Shown: positions 1-9,953, counted from the stretch's first letter. The stretch is DNA of 64,000 nucleotides from Nostoc favosum CHAB5714 (GCF_020829495.1 NZ_JAIVFQ010000017.1:1-64000), one strand, 5' to 3'. Notes: generated from the sequence alone by a model not told the origin. Numbers and translations: made by a program.

Positions 1-186
1 GTTTGCTCGTTTCCTCCATGTTCTCCTCTCTTGCCTACGGCATTGGTCGGAGAACTGTCGTCAACTCACTCGCATTCATCCCACACTCCTAAGAGTGAGA
101 TGTGGGACTTCTGCTCAAAGAGTTAAAAAACTAACCAAACTCTCGTTACGAAATCTGGGGTACAATACCGCCTTACAGTCTTTGAG

Positions 187-1749
187 ATGATTATCCCAAT
201 TTCAAATATGCGTCTATTTCGAGAAAAAGAATGGTTATTTAGTTTACTGGTAATATCTCTAGTTCTATGGCTGATATTTTTAGGAAACTCCCCTTTACGA
301 GATTGGGATGAAGGTACTGTGGCACAGGTTGCCCGTGAAATTTGGCGTGCCCCACTTGGTTCAATGCATTGGCTTTTCCCCACCTTGGGAGGTGAACCTT
401 ATCATAATAAGCCACCACTGATGCACTTACTAATTGCTTGGACTTACTCTATCGGAGGCGTGAATGAGTGGACAACACGTCTACCGAGTGCAGTGTTAAC
501 TGCTTTGGGAGTACCTTTACTTTACTTGGTGGGATGTTTGCTTTTTAAAGAAAGTTTATCAGCTTTGTTTGCCGCTTTAGTTTACTTAACGATGTTGCCT
601 GTGGTGCGTCACGGAAGGCTAGCAATGCTAGATGGTACAACTATTACCTTTTTCTTGCTTTTGTTGTTTTGTTTGCTAAAAGCACGTCAGAATCGTCAGT
701 ATGCTCTAGGTGTGGGATTTTGTCTAGGGTTGATCGCTTTAACTAAAGGGATGATAGTTTTGCCGCTAGGGGCGATCGCTTGTTTATTCCTAATTGCAGA
801 TCGGCAGTTTGCTTTGTTAAAAAGCCCCTATTTATTAGTGGGAATGTTTTTAGGAAATGCGCCTGCGATCGCTTGGTTTGCTGCTCAATGGCAGCATTAT
901 GGCGAAAATTTCTTACAAGTTAATTTTCAAGCACAAACTTTTGATCGCCTTACACAATCTGTTGAAGGTCATAGTGGGCCTCTCTGGTACTATTTAATTG
1001 AGTTAATTAAGTATAGTTTTCCTTGGCTATTATTTTTTCCAGGTGGCTTTTATTTAGCTTGGAAAAAACGTCATACTACCTGGGGTAGCTTAATTATTAT
1101 TGGCACAATTGTTTACTTAGTAACTATCTCTTTAATGAGAACTAAACTGCCGTGGTATATTATGCCTGTATATCCATTTTTAGCTTTGGCAATTGGTGCT
1201 AAACTTAGCGAAATTTGGCAGTATGGTCATTTTAAGGTGCGAATTTTGACAATATTTCTGGCTATTATTTCTATTGCTGGTTTAGGAGGTTGTGTTTACT
1301 TTTTTATTAAAAAAGAACCTATTTTAATAGTCATGAGTATTGTTTTGGCAATAAGTATGGGCATCGCAGCCTGGCTAGTTAAACAGCGCGATCGCAACTT
1401 TATTCCAGTGTTATTTTCTGGGATGTACTTAGTTTTAGCACTGTTGATGAGTTCGCAATCATGGATTTGGGAATTGAATGAAGCTTTTCCAGTTAAACCA
1501 GTAGCGGAATTAATCCGGGCAAATGTTTCACCAGGAACACAAATTTATACTTCTTTTGCTTATGGGCGTCCTAGTTTAGACTTTTATAGCGATTGCAAGG
1601 TAACTGCTGCAACTGTGCCAATTTTACAAAAAATGTTATCTAATAAATCTTATTTGCTGTTAGACAATAAGGCTTTAGAGCAAATCAATTTAACTGGTAG
1701 TAAAATTCTAGGAGCAGCTAATGGATTTACACTTATTAGCAAAAACTAA
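187..1749 (+). CDS. ArnT/PMT-like (GT39) membrane glycosyltransferase
   Basis: 520-residue polytopic membrane protein. After a first membrane segment (about residues 14-33) comes an acidic loop with D39-W-D-E42, the Asp-Glu arrangement typical of GT39/GT83 enzymes that take sugar from a polyprenyl-phosphate donor. About ten further hydrophobic segments follow, then a soluble C-terminal tail (about 430-520). Such proteins transfer a sugar to lipid or protein acceptors on the outer face of the plasma membrane; acceptor and sugar cannot be read here. An alternative start is Met8 at 208. It faces the minus-strand transporter gene with a 49-bp convergent gap and stands alone on this strand. The family call is firm, the substrate unknown. 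Confidence 0.85.
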   Translation: MIIPISNMRLFREKEWLFSLLVISLVLWLIFLGNSPLRDWDEGTVAQVAREIWRAPLGSMHWLFPTLGGEPYHNKPPLMHLLIAWTYSIGGVNEWTTRLPSAVLTALGVPLLYLVGCLLFKESLSALFAALVYLTMLPVVRHGRLAMLDGTTITFFLLLLFCLLKARQNRQYALGVGFCLGLIALTKGMIVLPLGAIACLFLIADRQFALLKSPYLLVGMFLGNAPAIAWFAAQWQHYGENFLQVNFQAQTFDRLTQSVEGHSGPLWYYLIELIKYSFPWLLFFPGGFYLAWKKRHTTWGSLIIIGTIVYLVTISLMRTKLPWYIMPVYPFLALAIGAKLSEIWQYGHFKVRILTIFLAIISIAGLGGCVYFFIKKEPILIVMSIVLAISMGIAAWLVKQRDRNFIPVLFSGMYLVLALLMSSQSWIWELNEAFPVKPVAELIRANVSPGTQIYTSFAYGRPSLDFYSDCKVTAATVPILQKMLSNKSYLLLDNKALEQINLTGSKILGAANGFTLISKN

Positions 1750-1798
1750 CAAAACAGAATTCACCAGTAACTATGTTTGTTTACTACTTGTCATGGTG

Positions 1799-3730
1799 CT
1801 ACAAGCCTTCATTTGTTACTTGAACAGTGGATTGACTAGATTGGGCTAGATAGATACCCACTAAAACTACAGCGAAAGTCATCCAGTCAAACAAACCTAC
1901 TTGTTCTGAAAAAATGAACCAAGCGAAAATGGAAGCCAAGACTGGATTGAGGAGAAGGGTAACGGCGACGACGCCTGAGGAGAGTCTGCTGAGGCTATAA
2001 GTCAAAAGTCCCTGACCCAACACTTGGCAGAAGAGAGCTTGAAAAATGATGAAAAACCACCCCATCCAAGAATAGGGAAACAATCTCTCTTCGATGAATG
2101 GGAGAATAGGCAACAGAAACATTGTAGTCACACCACAACGCCAGAGCATTATGGTTGCGGTAGTAAATCGGGTTTGGAGTTGTTCTATCAGCAGCAAATA
2201 GGTGGCAATAAAAATTGCGGTTAGAAATGCTAGCGCATCACCAAGTATTTGGTCAGTTGCAAATTGCATCTTATGAAGTTCAAAGGCGATCGCTCCTAAA
2301 AGGGCTATGACCATACCAATAACAAATCTGTTATCGAAGCGCCGACCTAATAACAGATACCCAGCCGCAGCAACGAATAAGGGATTCAAATTAGACAGTA
2401 AAGCCACGTTAGCAACGCTAGTTTGACTCAGCGACCAAGCCCACAACAACAGGGAGGTCGTTGCAGCACTTCCCATTGCCAATAACAGCCACACGTCCTG
2501 TTTTGTAAAAGGCTTCTTTTCTATAGGTTGATGATCAGGTTGTTGGCGGCGCAAAGCCTCAAGTCCATTCCACAGCCCAAAGACGACTGCGGCGATCCAA
2601 CTGCGATGAAATCCTACAGCATTTGCACCAATTTCTTGTTCGCACAATTTTGCCAGAGATGGTGCCAAAGATATGGGAATTAGGGCAACAAATAATGAGA
2701 TAGCTCCTAATAAAGCTGGTGTTTCAAAGAATTGTTGCTTTAGTAATGACAGTTTGATCGTCATACTTTTAACGAAAGTGTTAACTATAGTTTTGACTGA
2801 TTCCTGAAACGGCAAATTAACAGCAGCTTGGCTAGATATGGCTAAGTATAAACCCATTAAAACTACAGCAAAACCTACCCAATTTGAGAAAGTTAATTTT
2901 TCCGAAAATATTACAAGAGCGAAAATGCCACTAAATACTGGCTCTAATAGATGCACTAAGGAGACAACCACAGAGGAAAACTTGGCAAGGCTATAGGTCA
3001 AAAGCCCATGACCTAAAACTTGGCAGATCAGGGCTAGGGAAATCACCCAAAGCCACCCACTGACTGTAGAGGGGAAAACCTGATCTTGAGTGAACAAAAG
3101 TATGGGGAAGATGACTAAAGCCGCGATCGCACTGATCCACAACTGGATTGTGGCGGGAGAAAATTTGGTTCGTAATTTTTCTACAATTAGCAGGTATCCA
3201 CTTAAGAAAACCGCAGAAACGATCGCAGCAAAGCCTCCTTGAACTTCGTCTGTGGCGATTTGCAGTTCCTCAAATTCAATAGCGATCGCTCCCCCAAGCG
3301 CAATGACCATCCCAATTAGGAATTGGCGCTTCATACCCTGACGAAATAACAGCCACACTCCTAAGCTAGTAAATATAGGGGCAAGGTTATGCAACACACT
3401 AGAAATCGCAACGCTAGTTTGAGTCAGCGACCAAGCCAAAAAGACTAAAGTGGCAGCCCAAAGAATACCAGCGCCTAGCAATAGGCATAGATCCTGACTG
3501 GTGTAGGTCTGCTGTTCTACAGGTTTTTCTAAGGAGAATTGCTGCCGTATTGCCTTGTATCCATGCCATACCAAGAAGACCACACTAGCAAGCCAAAAGC
3601 GATTAAATACAGTGGCACTGGGGCTGAGTTCAATTTCGCTCAATTTCATAAAAATAGAGCCAAAAGAAATGGCACCTACACCTACAAATAATGAAGCGAT
3701 CGCTATCTTCGTTTGATTGGATACATTCAT
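1799..3730 (-). CDS. Double-length EamA/DMT-family transporter (tandem fusion)
   Basis: 643 residues made of two homologous halves (about 8-300 and 325-640). Each half looks like a complete 10-segment drug/metabolite exporter with two EamA repeats. The halves share landmark phrases: a FWLAS/RSWIA-type stretch after the first helix, WSL(T/S)QTSVA, RF(V)IGMVIALGGAIA-like, CQVLG(H/Q)GLLTYSL, and a final (F/L)AVVL(M/V)G(L/I)YLA. DMT exporters are usually about 300 residues, so this is a fused duplication with around 20 membrane segments, joined by a short linker near residue 305. It could be a covalent dimer. Substrate unknown. The gene lies 30 bp downstream of the mannosyltransferase-like gene on the same strand, so the two may be co-transcribed. 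Confidence 0.85.
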   Translation of the reverse strand: MNVSNQTKIAIASLFVGVGAISFGSIFMKLSEIELSPSATVFNRFWLASVVFLVWHGYKAIRQQFSLEKPVEQQTYTSQDLCLLLGAGILWAATLVFLAWSLTQTSVAISSVLHNLAPIFTSLGVWLLFRQGMKRQFLIGMVIALGGAIAIEFEELQIATDEVQGGFAAIVSAVFLSGYLLIVEKLRTKFSPATIQLWISAIAALVIFPILLFTQDQVFPSTVSGWLWVISLALICQVLGHGLLTYSLAKFSSVVVSLVHLLEPVFSGIFALVIFSEKLTFSNWVGFAVVLMGLYLAISSQAAVNLPFQESVKTIVNTFVKSMTIKLSLLKQQFFETPALLGAISLFVALIPISLAPSLAKLCEQEIGANAVGFHRSWIAAVVFGLWNGLEALRRQQPDHQPIEKKPFTKQDVWLLLAMGSAATTSLLLWAWSLSQTSVANVALLSNLNPLFVAAAGYLLLGRRFDNRFVIGMVIALLGAIAFELHKMQFATDQILGDALAFLTAIFIATYLLLIEQLQTRFTTATIMLWRCGVTTMFLLPILPFIEERLFPYSWMGWFFIIFQALFCQVLGQGLLTYSLSRLSSGVVAVTLLLNPVLASIFAWFIFSEQVGLFDWMTFAVVLVGIYLAQSSQSTVQVTNEGL

Positions 3731-3760
3731 TAGGAAATTTAAATATATAGATCAAACCCT

Positions 3761-5125
3761 CTAACCAACCCAACGCTCTTGGGCAAATCCTACAGCTATT
3801 TTGGCTAGTAGTGTCACAAAAGCGCCCAATATTAAATATCCCTGACGAGGATGGCGAGATAGCAGCACACCAATGGCTATATTCAGAGGCACTATACCAT
3901 AGGCGAGGCGGCTCAAGGAGATAGTACCTCCAGAAGCTAGGAGCAAACCAATACCGCAAAAGCCATAAATAACTGTAACTGCGGTCAATTTCGTGTGTAA
4001 GCGCCACAACACATAGCCACCACCTAAGACCATGAATAAGTTGAGCAAGTTATTGATCCACTCTTCACTTGCCAGAATCAACAACAATAAGACTAAAGCA
4101 TAAAAGCCATAGAATAATTTCACAGAACTAAAACGTTGACGGAAACGCCATAAAAGATAACTACTAGCAACAATTACGCCAAACAACAACAGATACCAGG
4201 GATCTTGAATCCCGCCAGAGGGGTTTTGAACCCAACCATATTGCCAATTTTTTGTGCCAACTGCAATTTGCATCAGCATATTTAACCAACCTTGCCAATC
4301 AAACCCCAGAGTTGGTCGCCATCCGCGTTGTGCTTCGATAAAAGCTAAAGGGTTACCAAAATAAATCGCACAATACAAACTGAATAGAAGTATGCCAATG
4401 GCGGTAGTAAAACCAGCTATATAGGCAATGGGTGGTCGGCGTTCTTTCCACGCTGCGATCGCAAATGCTGGAATTAGTGCCATACCTGTAGGACGTGTTG
4501 CTGTCGCCATCGCGCCCCAAAGCGCAGTCCAGCCATACTGCTTTTGATCAAACGCCCGCAAAGCCGATGTACTCAAAAACAAATAAAGCCCCTCTGTGTA
4601 AATCACGCCCGTAAACATGGAAGATGGATACAAAGAAACTACAGCAGTCGTCCACTGCGCTGCATTGATCCCATAATTCTCTTTGATCCAAAAGTACAAA
4701 CAGTAAAGGGCTGCGAAAAATGCCAAGTTGTTGACTAACGTACCGGCTAACTCAAACGGCAAGCCCAGTTTCATCAAAACCCAAATGCTTAAGGGAAACA
4801 GGGGAAAGAAGGCAAGATTGTGTTGCTTACCGTCATTCACAAATTCATATCCAGAAGTAGCGATCGCTCGGTAATGCATACTATCCCATGCATCAACAAC
4901 CCCCCAGCCAAAACGGGGCAAAAATTCTTCTGCTGGTAACGGTAGCTTTGGCGCAACCAGCAACATAGCAGTGCAGATGAATATTCGACTGGCAAGCCAT
5001 ATTACTGCTGGAAAAAGGAAATCATTTTTCCATAAAACTTTTTTTATAACTATCTGAACTTTAACCATAAGCTTGAGTGCTTCAACAAACTCCTTTATAT
5101 ATTTTTTTACATATAGCTGCAACAC
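3761..5125 (-). CDS. PIG-V/Gpi18-like membrane mannosyltransferase family protein
   Basis: 454-residue polytopic membrane protein. It has an N-terminal membrane segment, a luminal-type loop (FGWGVVDAWDSMHYRAIA, about 72-90) carrying the conserved D-x-x-H/W-D pattern of the GPI mannosyltransferase II superfamily, the motif FFPLFPLS, and ten or so hydrophobic helices. Bacterial members are thought to use a polyprenyl-phosphate sugar donor, but their acceptors are mostly unknown. The start is uncertain: the longest frame begins at 5125, while Met20 (5068) gives a more usual N-terminus just before the first hydrophobic segment. It is followed closely by the double EamA transporter. Confidence 0.75.
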   Translation of the reverse strand: MLQLYVKKYIKEFVEALKLMVKVQIVIKKVLWKNDFLFPAVIWLASRIFICTAMLLVAPKLPLPAEEFLPRFGWGVVDAWDSMHYRAIATSGYEFVNDGKQHNLAFFPLFPLSIWVLMKLGLPFELAGTLVNNLAFFAALYCLYFWIKENYGINAAQWTTAVVSLYPSSMFTGVIYTEGLYLFLSTSALRAFDQKQYGWTALWGAMATATRPTGMALIPAFAIAAWKERRPPIAYIAGFTTAIGILLFSLYCAIYFGNPLAFIEAQRGWRPTLGFDWQGWLNMLMQIAVGTKNWQYGWVQNPSGGIQDPWYLLLFGVIVASSYLLWRFRQRFSSVKLFYGFYALVLLLLILASEEWINNLLNLFMVLGGGYVLWRLHTKLTAVTVIYGFCGIGLLLASGGTISLSRLAYGIVPLNIAIGVLLSRHPRQGYLILGAFVTLLAKIAVGFAQERWVG

Positions 5126-5520
5126 AGCAATTTATGAGTAATATTTTGCATATTAAATCTTCCACCAACATCATTAACAAACTGGACAGATTATCAATTA
5201 ATTAAAATTATTTCTTATTTGGTTACTTTTGACAATTTTTTCCTAATTTATCTTTAAAAAGATACTATTTATAAATACAATTTTTGTCTAGTTATATGAA
5301 AGTTGAGCAACTTTAGTACTTTATGGCTAGCAATTTATCGAGTTAAAATTAACGGATTGGGGCTAGCGCAGTGAGGAGGACACAGGTAAATTTTCCTTCT
5401 TTGCGTCCTTTCCTTGCGTCTCCCCCTCCCCGTCATCAGTGTATCGATTATAGTGATTCCTGTTATTAATGAGTCCCCGGCAATTTATAGTGGGAGTTGT
5501 CTGTAAATCCTTAAGCAATT
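5126..5520. other. Intergenic region between divergent genes
   Basis: 395 bp between the divergent mannosyltransferase-like gene and dxr. The left two thirds is very AT-rich; the right third carries a pyrimidine-rich stretch (about 5380-5435). Promoters for both genes presumably lie here, but I see no clear -35/-10 pair or operator. Confidence 0.4.
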
Positions 5521-6717
5521 GTGAAAGCGATTACTCTTGTTGGTTCCACTGGTTCTATTGGTACTCAGACTTTAGATATTGTCACTCAGTACCCAGATCA
5601 GTTTCGGATTGTGGGATTGGCAGCTGGGAACAATGTAGAGATGTTGGCTGCTCAAATTCGGCAGTTTCGACCGGAAATAGCAGCCATCTGCTCAGAAGAT
5701 AAATTACCAGCGCTCAAAGAAGCTATCATTGACCTCGATCCCCAACCGATTCTACTGGCTGGTGAGGCGGGAGTGATAGAAGTCGCTCGCTACGGTGATG
5801 CTCAAACCGTTGTCACTGGGATCGTTGGTTGTGCTGGTTTGCTACCCACGATCGCAGCTATTGAAGCTGGTAAAGATATTGCCTTAGCGAACAAAGAAAC
5901 CCTGATTGCTGGGGCCCCTGTGGTTCTACCCTTAGTTGAAAAACATGGTGTAAAACTACTCCCTGCCGATTCCGAACATTCCGCAATCTTTCAGTGCCTC
6001 CAAGGTGTGCCAAAGGCAGGCTTGCGGAAAATTTTGCTGACTGCATCAGGTGGGGCTTTCCGGGATTGGGATGTAGAAAAGTTAGCAGATGTAACCGTTG
6101 CTGACGCTCTTAAGCATCCTAATTGGTCGATGGGGCGTAAAATCACTGTAGACTCTGCTACTTTGATGAATAAAGGACTGGAAGTAATTGAGGCTCACTT
6201 TCTCTTTGGCTTAGATTATGACAATATCGAAATTGTCATTCATCCCCAGAGCATTATTCACTCGCTGATTGAACTGCAAGATACTTCAGTTTTAGCCCAA
6301 CTTGGTTGGCCAGATATGCGCTTACCTTTACTGTATGCTCTATCTTGGCCCGATCGCATTTACACCAACTGGGAACGACTAGATTTAGTCAAAGCTGGAA
6401 ACTTAACCTTCCGTGAACCAGATCACCAAAAGTATCCTTGTATGCAGTTAGCTTATGCTGTGGGTAAAGCTGGTGGTTCGATGCCAGCTGTGTTAAATGC
6501 CGCAAATGAGCAAGCTGTGGCTTTATTTTTATCAGAAAAAATTCGGTTTTTAGATATTCCCCGGTGTATCGAATGGGTGTGCGATCGCCATCAAAATGAT
6601 AACCGTTCTAATCCCTCTTTAGATGACATTTTGACAGCAGATAAATGGGCAAGACAAGAAGTTTTAACAGTGACTGAAAAGTTAGAAACTCAGTCGCGGA
6701 TAATTTCTCTGCGATAA
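5521..6717 (+). CDS. dxr: 1-deoxy-D-xylulose 5-phosphate reductoisomerase
   Basis: 398 residues, normal length for DXR, which converts DXP to 2-C-methyl-D-erythritol 4-phosphate with NADPH in the MEP isoprenoid pathway (carotenoids, phytol and quinone tails in cyanobacteria). Visible: the N-terminal dinucleotide motif GSTGSIG (8-14), [11 protein letters not shown], the metal and substrate site [11 protein letters not shown], and [19 protein letters not shown]. The start is GTG at 5521, directly in front of the conserved [13 protein letters not shown], so no other start is plausible. Monocistronic as far as can be seen. Cytoplasmic. Confidence 0.97.
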   Translation: MKAITLVGSTGSIGTQTLDIVTQYPDQFRIVGLAAGNNVEMLAAQIRQFRPEIAAICSEDKLPALKEAIIDLDPQPILLAGEAGVIEVARYGDAQTVVTGIVGCAGLLPTIAAIEAGKDIALANKETLIAGAPVVLPLVEKHGVKLLPADSEHSAIFQCLQGVPKAGLRKILLTASGGAFRDWDVEKLADVTVADALKHPNWSMGRKITVDSATLMNKGLEVIEAHFLFGLDYDNIEIVIHPQSIIHSLIELQDTSVLAQLGWPDMRLPLLYALSWPDRIYTNWERLDLVKAGNLTFREPDHQKYPCMQLAYAVGKAGGSMPAVLNAANEQAVALFLSEKIRFLDIPRCIEWVCDRHQNDNRSNPSLDDILTADKWARQEVLTVTEKLETQSRIISLR

Positions 6718-6774
6718 AAACCTTTACCCAGATACCCAAAAGGCAGATTTTCTGGCTTTTGATTAATTCTTGTT

Positions 6775-6801
6775 TAGCCTTCAGCATTAGGCTGAAGGCT
6801 A
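6775..6801. repeat. Short palindromic hairpin downstream of dxr
   Basis: TAGCCTTCAGC and its exact reverse complement, separated by 5 nt: an 11-bp perfect stem, 58 bp after the dxr stop. There is no T-run directly after it, so it is a dispersed palindromic repeat or a weak terminator or mRNA-stabilising hairpin. Confidence 0.55.
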
Positions 6802-6870
6802 ACAGCTAAATTCATTTTTGTCCATCCTCTGCAATGCGTTGTTAGCCTCTTTCTCTGAGAGAGCTATTGA

Positions 6871-7284
6871 TTAACTAAAGACATTTGTCTTTGGCTTTTG
6901 TAATAACAAAACAATTCCTAAAACCGGAAGAGTTAAAGCGATTAAATGTATTACTTGAAACAATGTTAAATTTGTTACAAATTGTGCTGAGAAATATACC
7001 CTGATGATTGTCTGAATAATATGAAAAATATACCAACTATAGATCGCAATTGTAATCCATTTTGCCCACACCTTTTCTTGAAATATTCCAACTATTGTGG
7101 CAACCGCCACTAAAGCAGCGATCGCTGGAAAAAATATTGCTGTCAAAGATATCTCGCTACCAGCAGTATTATTTCGAGCTATTAGAATCCAAATTATTGC
7201 ATTAGCTACACAAGCTAGGGCAATCAACCCTAAATATACTATGCTGTATAACTTTCCAACTTTGGTATAAATTTTGGTTACCAT
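6871..7284 (-). CDS. Small four-helix membrane protein, function unknown
   Basis: 137 residues if started at the ATG at 7284 (MVTKIYTKVGKLY); an in-frame ATG at 7314 would add ten basic residues. Four hydrophobic segments are clear, with short loops and no catalytic motif. The pattern resembles DoxX-like or DUF-type four-helix inner-membrane proteins, but I do not recognise the family. It stands alone, convergent with dxr. Confidence 0.6.
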   Translation of the reverse strand: MVTKIYTKVGKLYSIVYLGLIALACVANAIIWILIARNNTAGSEISLTAIFFPAIAALVAVATIVGIFQEKVWAKWITIAIYSWYIFHIIQTIIRVYFSAQFVTNLTLFQVIHLIALTLPVLGIVLLLQKPKTNVFS

Positions 7285-7314
7285 ACACTCTATTCTGAGC
7301 CTTTTGATTCTCAC

Positions 7315-7625
7315 AAATCAAATAGCGTTACTGTATCGTTACAAAAATATAACTGTTTTATAATGTAATTATTTATACAAAAACATCAATAAAAAATCTT
7401 TTTAAGAATTCTGCCAAATTGCCAAATAAGTTGCCTCTTATCTGAATCATTGCCTCCTTTTCAGGTAATATGGCATTGGTACAGTTAAAAAATCTTACCT
7501 TTAGTATCTATTCCAAATTAGGTCTAATAGCTTTAGTACTAATAATTTTTACTTCAGATAAAAACTTCCCCTTTCTGAATAAACGCCTTGTCAGGTAAGG
7601 GCTATTGTTAAGGAATTTCTACATT
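7315..7625. other. AT-rich intergenic region
   Basis: About 310 bp, strongly AT-rich, between two divergent small membrane-protein genes. No RNA gene, repeat family or clear promoter could be recognised. Confidence 0.4.
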
Positions 7626-7823
7626 ATGATTGCTACGTTGATTGTAGCTTGGATTATCTTCATAATATTGTGGAAGTTGTTAAAAGCAACCGTGAGTAGT
7701 GCATTAACTATTGCCGCAATCCTGATTTTATTAAACATTAGTTTTGGCATTACCCCACAAGATATTTGGCATCACATAATGCAGTTTACGCAAACTATAT
7801 CACAGTTTCAAAACGGCAAGTAA
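7626..7823 (+). CDS. Very small membrane protein, function unknown
   Basis: 65 residues from the ATG at 7626, preceded by AAGGA at 7610-7614. A TTG start at 7605 is possible but less likely. Two hydrophobic segments (about residues 2-20 and 25-42) are followed by a short polar tail ending QFQNGK. Nothing identifies a function; the length and composition resemble small thylakoid or plasma-membrane subunits, which is only an impression. Confidence 0.5.
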   Translation: MIATLIVAWIIFIILWKLLKATVSSALTIAAILILLNISFGITPQDIWHHIMQFTQTISQFQNGK

Positions 7824-7832
7824 AAAATTAAA

Positions 7833-7860
7833 AATTCACCTTTATGAACGAAGGTGAATT
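7833..7860 (-). terminator. Rho-independent terminator of the thioesterase gene
   Basis: A perfect 10-bp stem (AATTCACCTT / AAGGTGAATT) with an 8-nt loop. Read on the minus strand it is followed by TTTTTAATTTTTT. It lies about 60 bp beyond the stop of the thioesterase gene and just after the small + strand gene, so it may serve both directions. Confidence 0.7.
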
Positions 7861-7922
7861 ACAAAAAATGAATAAATAAAATTTACAACATTGAAGTAAA
7901 TTGCCTTTTTAAGCTTTGTTAG

Positions 7923-8429
7923 TCAATTTTTATTTAATGCTGAAATTTTAGCCAGTGCATCCTTAACACTCGTCGGCAACTGACGCATAATCTTCCCTCT
8001 TTCGCGATCTAAAGCTACTAAAGTCACCTTGGCAGTGACGTACAATTGTTGTCCATCAGTTGAGACAATGGCATAGTCCCAATTGATTCGGACACCAGTC
8101 ACCTCAGCCATGCGCGTTTTTACCAGCACTGATATGCCCAATTGAATTGAACGGTGATAGCGCACCGACAGTTCTACTACTGGTAAATCGCAACCTATAG
8201 CGACTAAATCAGCAAATTCAATCCCTATAGATCGCAAGCATTCAATCCGCGCTTCTTCCATCCAAGCTAGATAGGAACCGTGCCAGACAAGACCGGCATA
8301 GTCAGTGTGGTGGGGTTGCACTCTGACAGGATATTCAAACCAATTCCCAAATTCATTAGTTGATGGATTGTCAAGGGCGCTGGTTGGTGTTAGTTTTGGT
8401 TGGCTGGGTTTTTCTTCTGACATCTTCAA
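7923..8429 (-). CDS. 4HBT hot-dog-fold acyl-CoA thioesterase
   Basis: 168 residues. An approximately 35-residue polar N-terminal extension precedes a single hot-dog domain with VQPHHTDYAGLVWHGSYLAWMEEAR, matching the 4-hydroxybenzoyl-CoA thioesterase signature with its catalytic Asp (HTDYAG), then LPVVELSVRYHR. These cytoplasmic enzymes hydrolyse acyl-CoA or acyl-ACP thioesters. It is possibly a DHNA-CoA thioesterase paralogue, but the substrate cannot be told. The start is either 8429 or 8423 (MKMSEE). Confidence 0.85.
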   Translation of the reverse strand: MKMSEEKPSQPKLTPTSALDNPSTNEFGNWFEYPVRVQPHHTDYAGLVWHGSYLAWMEEARIECLRSIGIEFADLVAIGCDLPVVELSVRYHRSIQLGISVLVKTRMAEVTGVRINWDYAIVSTDGQQLYVTAKVTLVALDRERGKIMRQLPTSVKDALAKISALNKN

Positions 8430-8539
8430 ATTTCTCAGTACCTATAAATTTTCCAAATTATTGAATAGCATAAAAATTAATTGCGTTGCCGGACTTATTG
8501 ATTTAATATTTACCTTCCGAGTATAGGGAGTGTTTTGTT

Positions 8540-9224
8540 ATGCAGCTTAATCTCCGGTATGTGAGTGTTGTTACTTTTACTCTACTTAGTTTACTAGGTT
8601 TTGGGATGGCATACCCAGACAATAACCAAGTAAGCAAAAATGCAAGGTTGAGGTACGACTCTGGAGAAAAAGCTCAAGCTTTATCCAAGAATAATCAACT
8701 CTCAGAAATTACAAGGCTCAACGAAGAAGCTATCAAAGAATCTCGGCAAGGTCAATCAAAAGAGGCGTTGCAGACATTACAAAAAGCATTAGCCATCAGT
8801 AGAGAACTTGGAGAGCGCTCTTGGGAATGGCGATCGCGTTAACTTTAGAAATGTCGCCACTTGGTCACTCCCCCATGTGGATTTAGTAGTGTTGAGCGCC
8901 TGTGAAACCGGCTTGGGACGCAAGTTAGGTAACGGTGAGGAAATTTTGGGCTTTGGCTATCAGATGCAACAAACCGGCGCAAAAGCTGCGATCGCCTCAT
9001 TGTGGTCTGTAGATGATGGTGGTACACAGGCACTTATGAGCGTTTTTTATAATATCCTCTCTACTGATAAGTTGACTAAAACTGAAGCTTTACGCCAAGC
9101 TCAAGTCTCATTAATTACTGGGGACTCGAAGGTAAGAAGTCATAATGTCCCCGTTGCAGCAGTTAGTAATTTTAGTCACCCGTACTACTGGGCATCCTTT
9201 ATTTTGATTGGCAATGGACTTTAA
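8540..9224 (+). pseudogene. Internally deleted TPR-CHAT protein gene
   Basis: The 5' part (8540-8842) encodes a signal peptide and the start of a tetratricopeptide repeat (NEEAIKESRQGQSKEALQTLQKALAISRELG), then stops. The 3' part (readable to 9224) encodes the end of a CHAT peptidase domain, including VVLSACETGLG with the usual catalytic Cys, and ASLWSVDDGGTQALM. The repeats between and the first half of the CHAT domain with its catalytic His are missing, and the two parts are in different frames. The junction near 8810-8840 contains a HIP1 site. TPR-CHAT proteins are caspase-like proteases common in filamentous cyanobacteria; this copy cannot be active. Confidence 0.85.
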
Positions 9225-9349
9225 CTGTTTGCCTGATGTGTCAGCGAGAAAATTCATTAAAAATTCATAATTCATAATTGATAATTCATAATTGCGTTAT
9301 ATTAAGTAGATTTAGATCCAAGCAAAACGGGGTTGCTTGCTTGATAGTT

Positions 9350-9373
9350 GCAGGTTAAAAAAACCTGCCTTTT
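9350..9373 (+). terminator. Hairpin terminator after the TPR-CHAT remnant
   Basis: GCAGGTT-AAAAA-AACCTGC followed by CTTTT. It lies about 125 bp after the CHAT stop. Confidence 0.55.
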
Positions 9374-9608
9374 AATTATGAATTATGAATTAGTAATTAC
9401 TAATTATCTTGTGCGTTTTACCAACCTTCCAGCTAAAGGCTCAGAATCCGGCTCGTGAGGTTTTGGCAGATACAAAAAAATATGCGACGGCCCAGCCACG
9501 AGCCAATCACTTAATGGTAATGGAGAATAGGTAAGAGCGATCGCTAACTAACCCACCATTACCAATTACCAATAATCAATTTCTAATTTGCCATCGACCT
9601 TTGGAACC
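9374..9608. other. Repeat-rich spacer
   Basis: Between the terminator hairpin and the DUF1815 gene: runs of the AT-rich dispersed word AATTATGAATT/AATTAGTAATT, then mixed sequence with one HIP1 site. No coding signal or RNA gene seen. Confidence 0.4.
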
Positions 9609-9953
9609 TTAATACTTCTTGGCAAGAGTTTTAGAGCCTGTATCGGTTTGCATAGATTGCTTGACAAGATCAGCCAGTTCATCTAACTGGCTAATTGCCT
9701 CTGCACCTTCTAGCTTCATTAATTCGCGGTCATCCCGCATTTCCGTCCAAGTAATCCCGTAATCGGACACCAAAAACCGAATCAGGTGGTTATCACCCAA
9801 GCTAACCATAAACGATGCACTATTCATTTGGTCGCCACAGGTGTAACAGGATGCAAGATACCCGCGCCGCTCTAATACAACCGCCAAGGCTTGCAGGTTC
9901 ATTACCAAGTCTTGGACGAATTGTCGATGTTGATGTGCTAGTCTCAGAAACAC
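9609..9953 (-). CDS. DUF1815 family protein
   Basis: 114 residues. The N-terminal core (FLRLAHQHRQFVQDLVMNLQALAVVLERRGYLASCYTCG) and central SFMVSLGDNHLIRFLVSDYGITWTEMRDDRELMKLEGAEAI match, from memory, the small cyanobacteria-restricted DUF1815 family. Function unknown. Cys36 and Cys39 form a CYTC pair that could bind metal or be redox active. Stands alone. Confidence 0.75.
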   Translation of the reverse strand: MFLRLAHQHRQFVQDLVMNLQALAVVLERRGYLASCYTCGDQMNSASFMVSLGDNHLIRFLVSDYGITWTEMRDDRELMKLEGAEAISQLDELADLVKQSMQTDTGSKTLAKKY

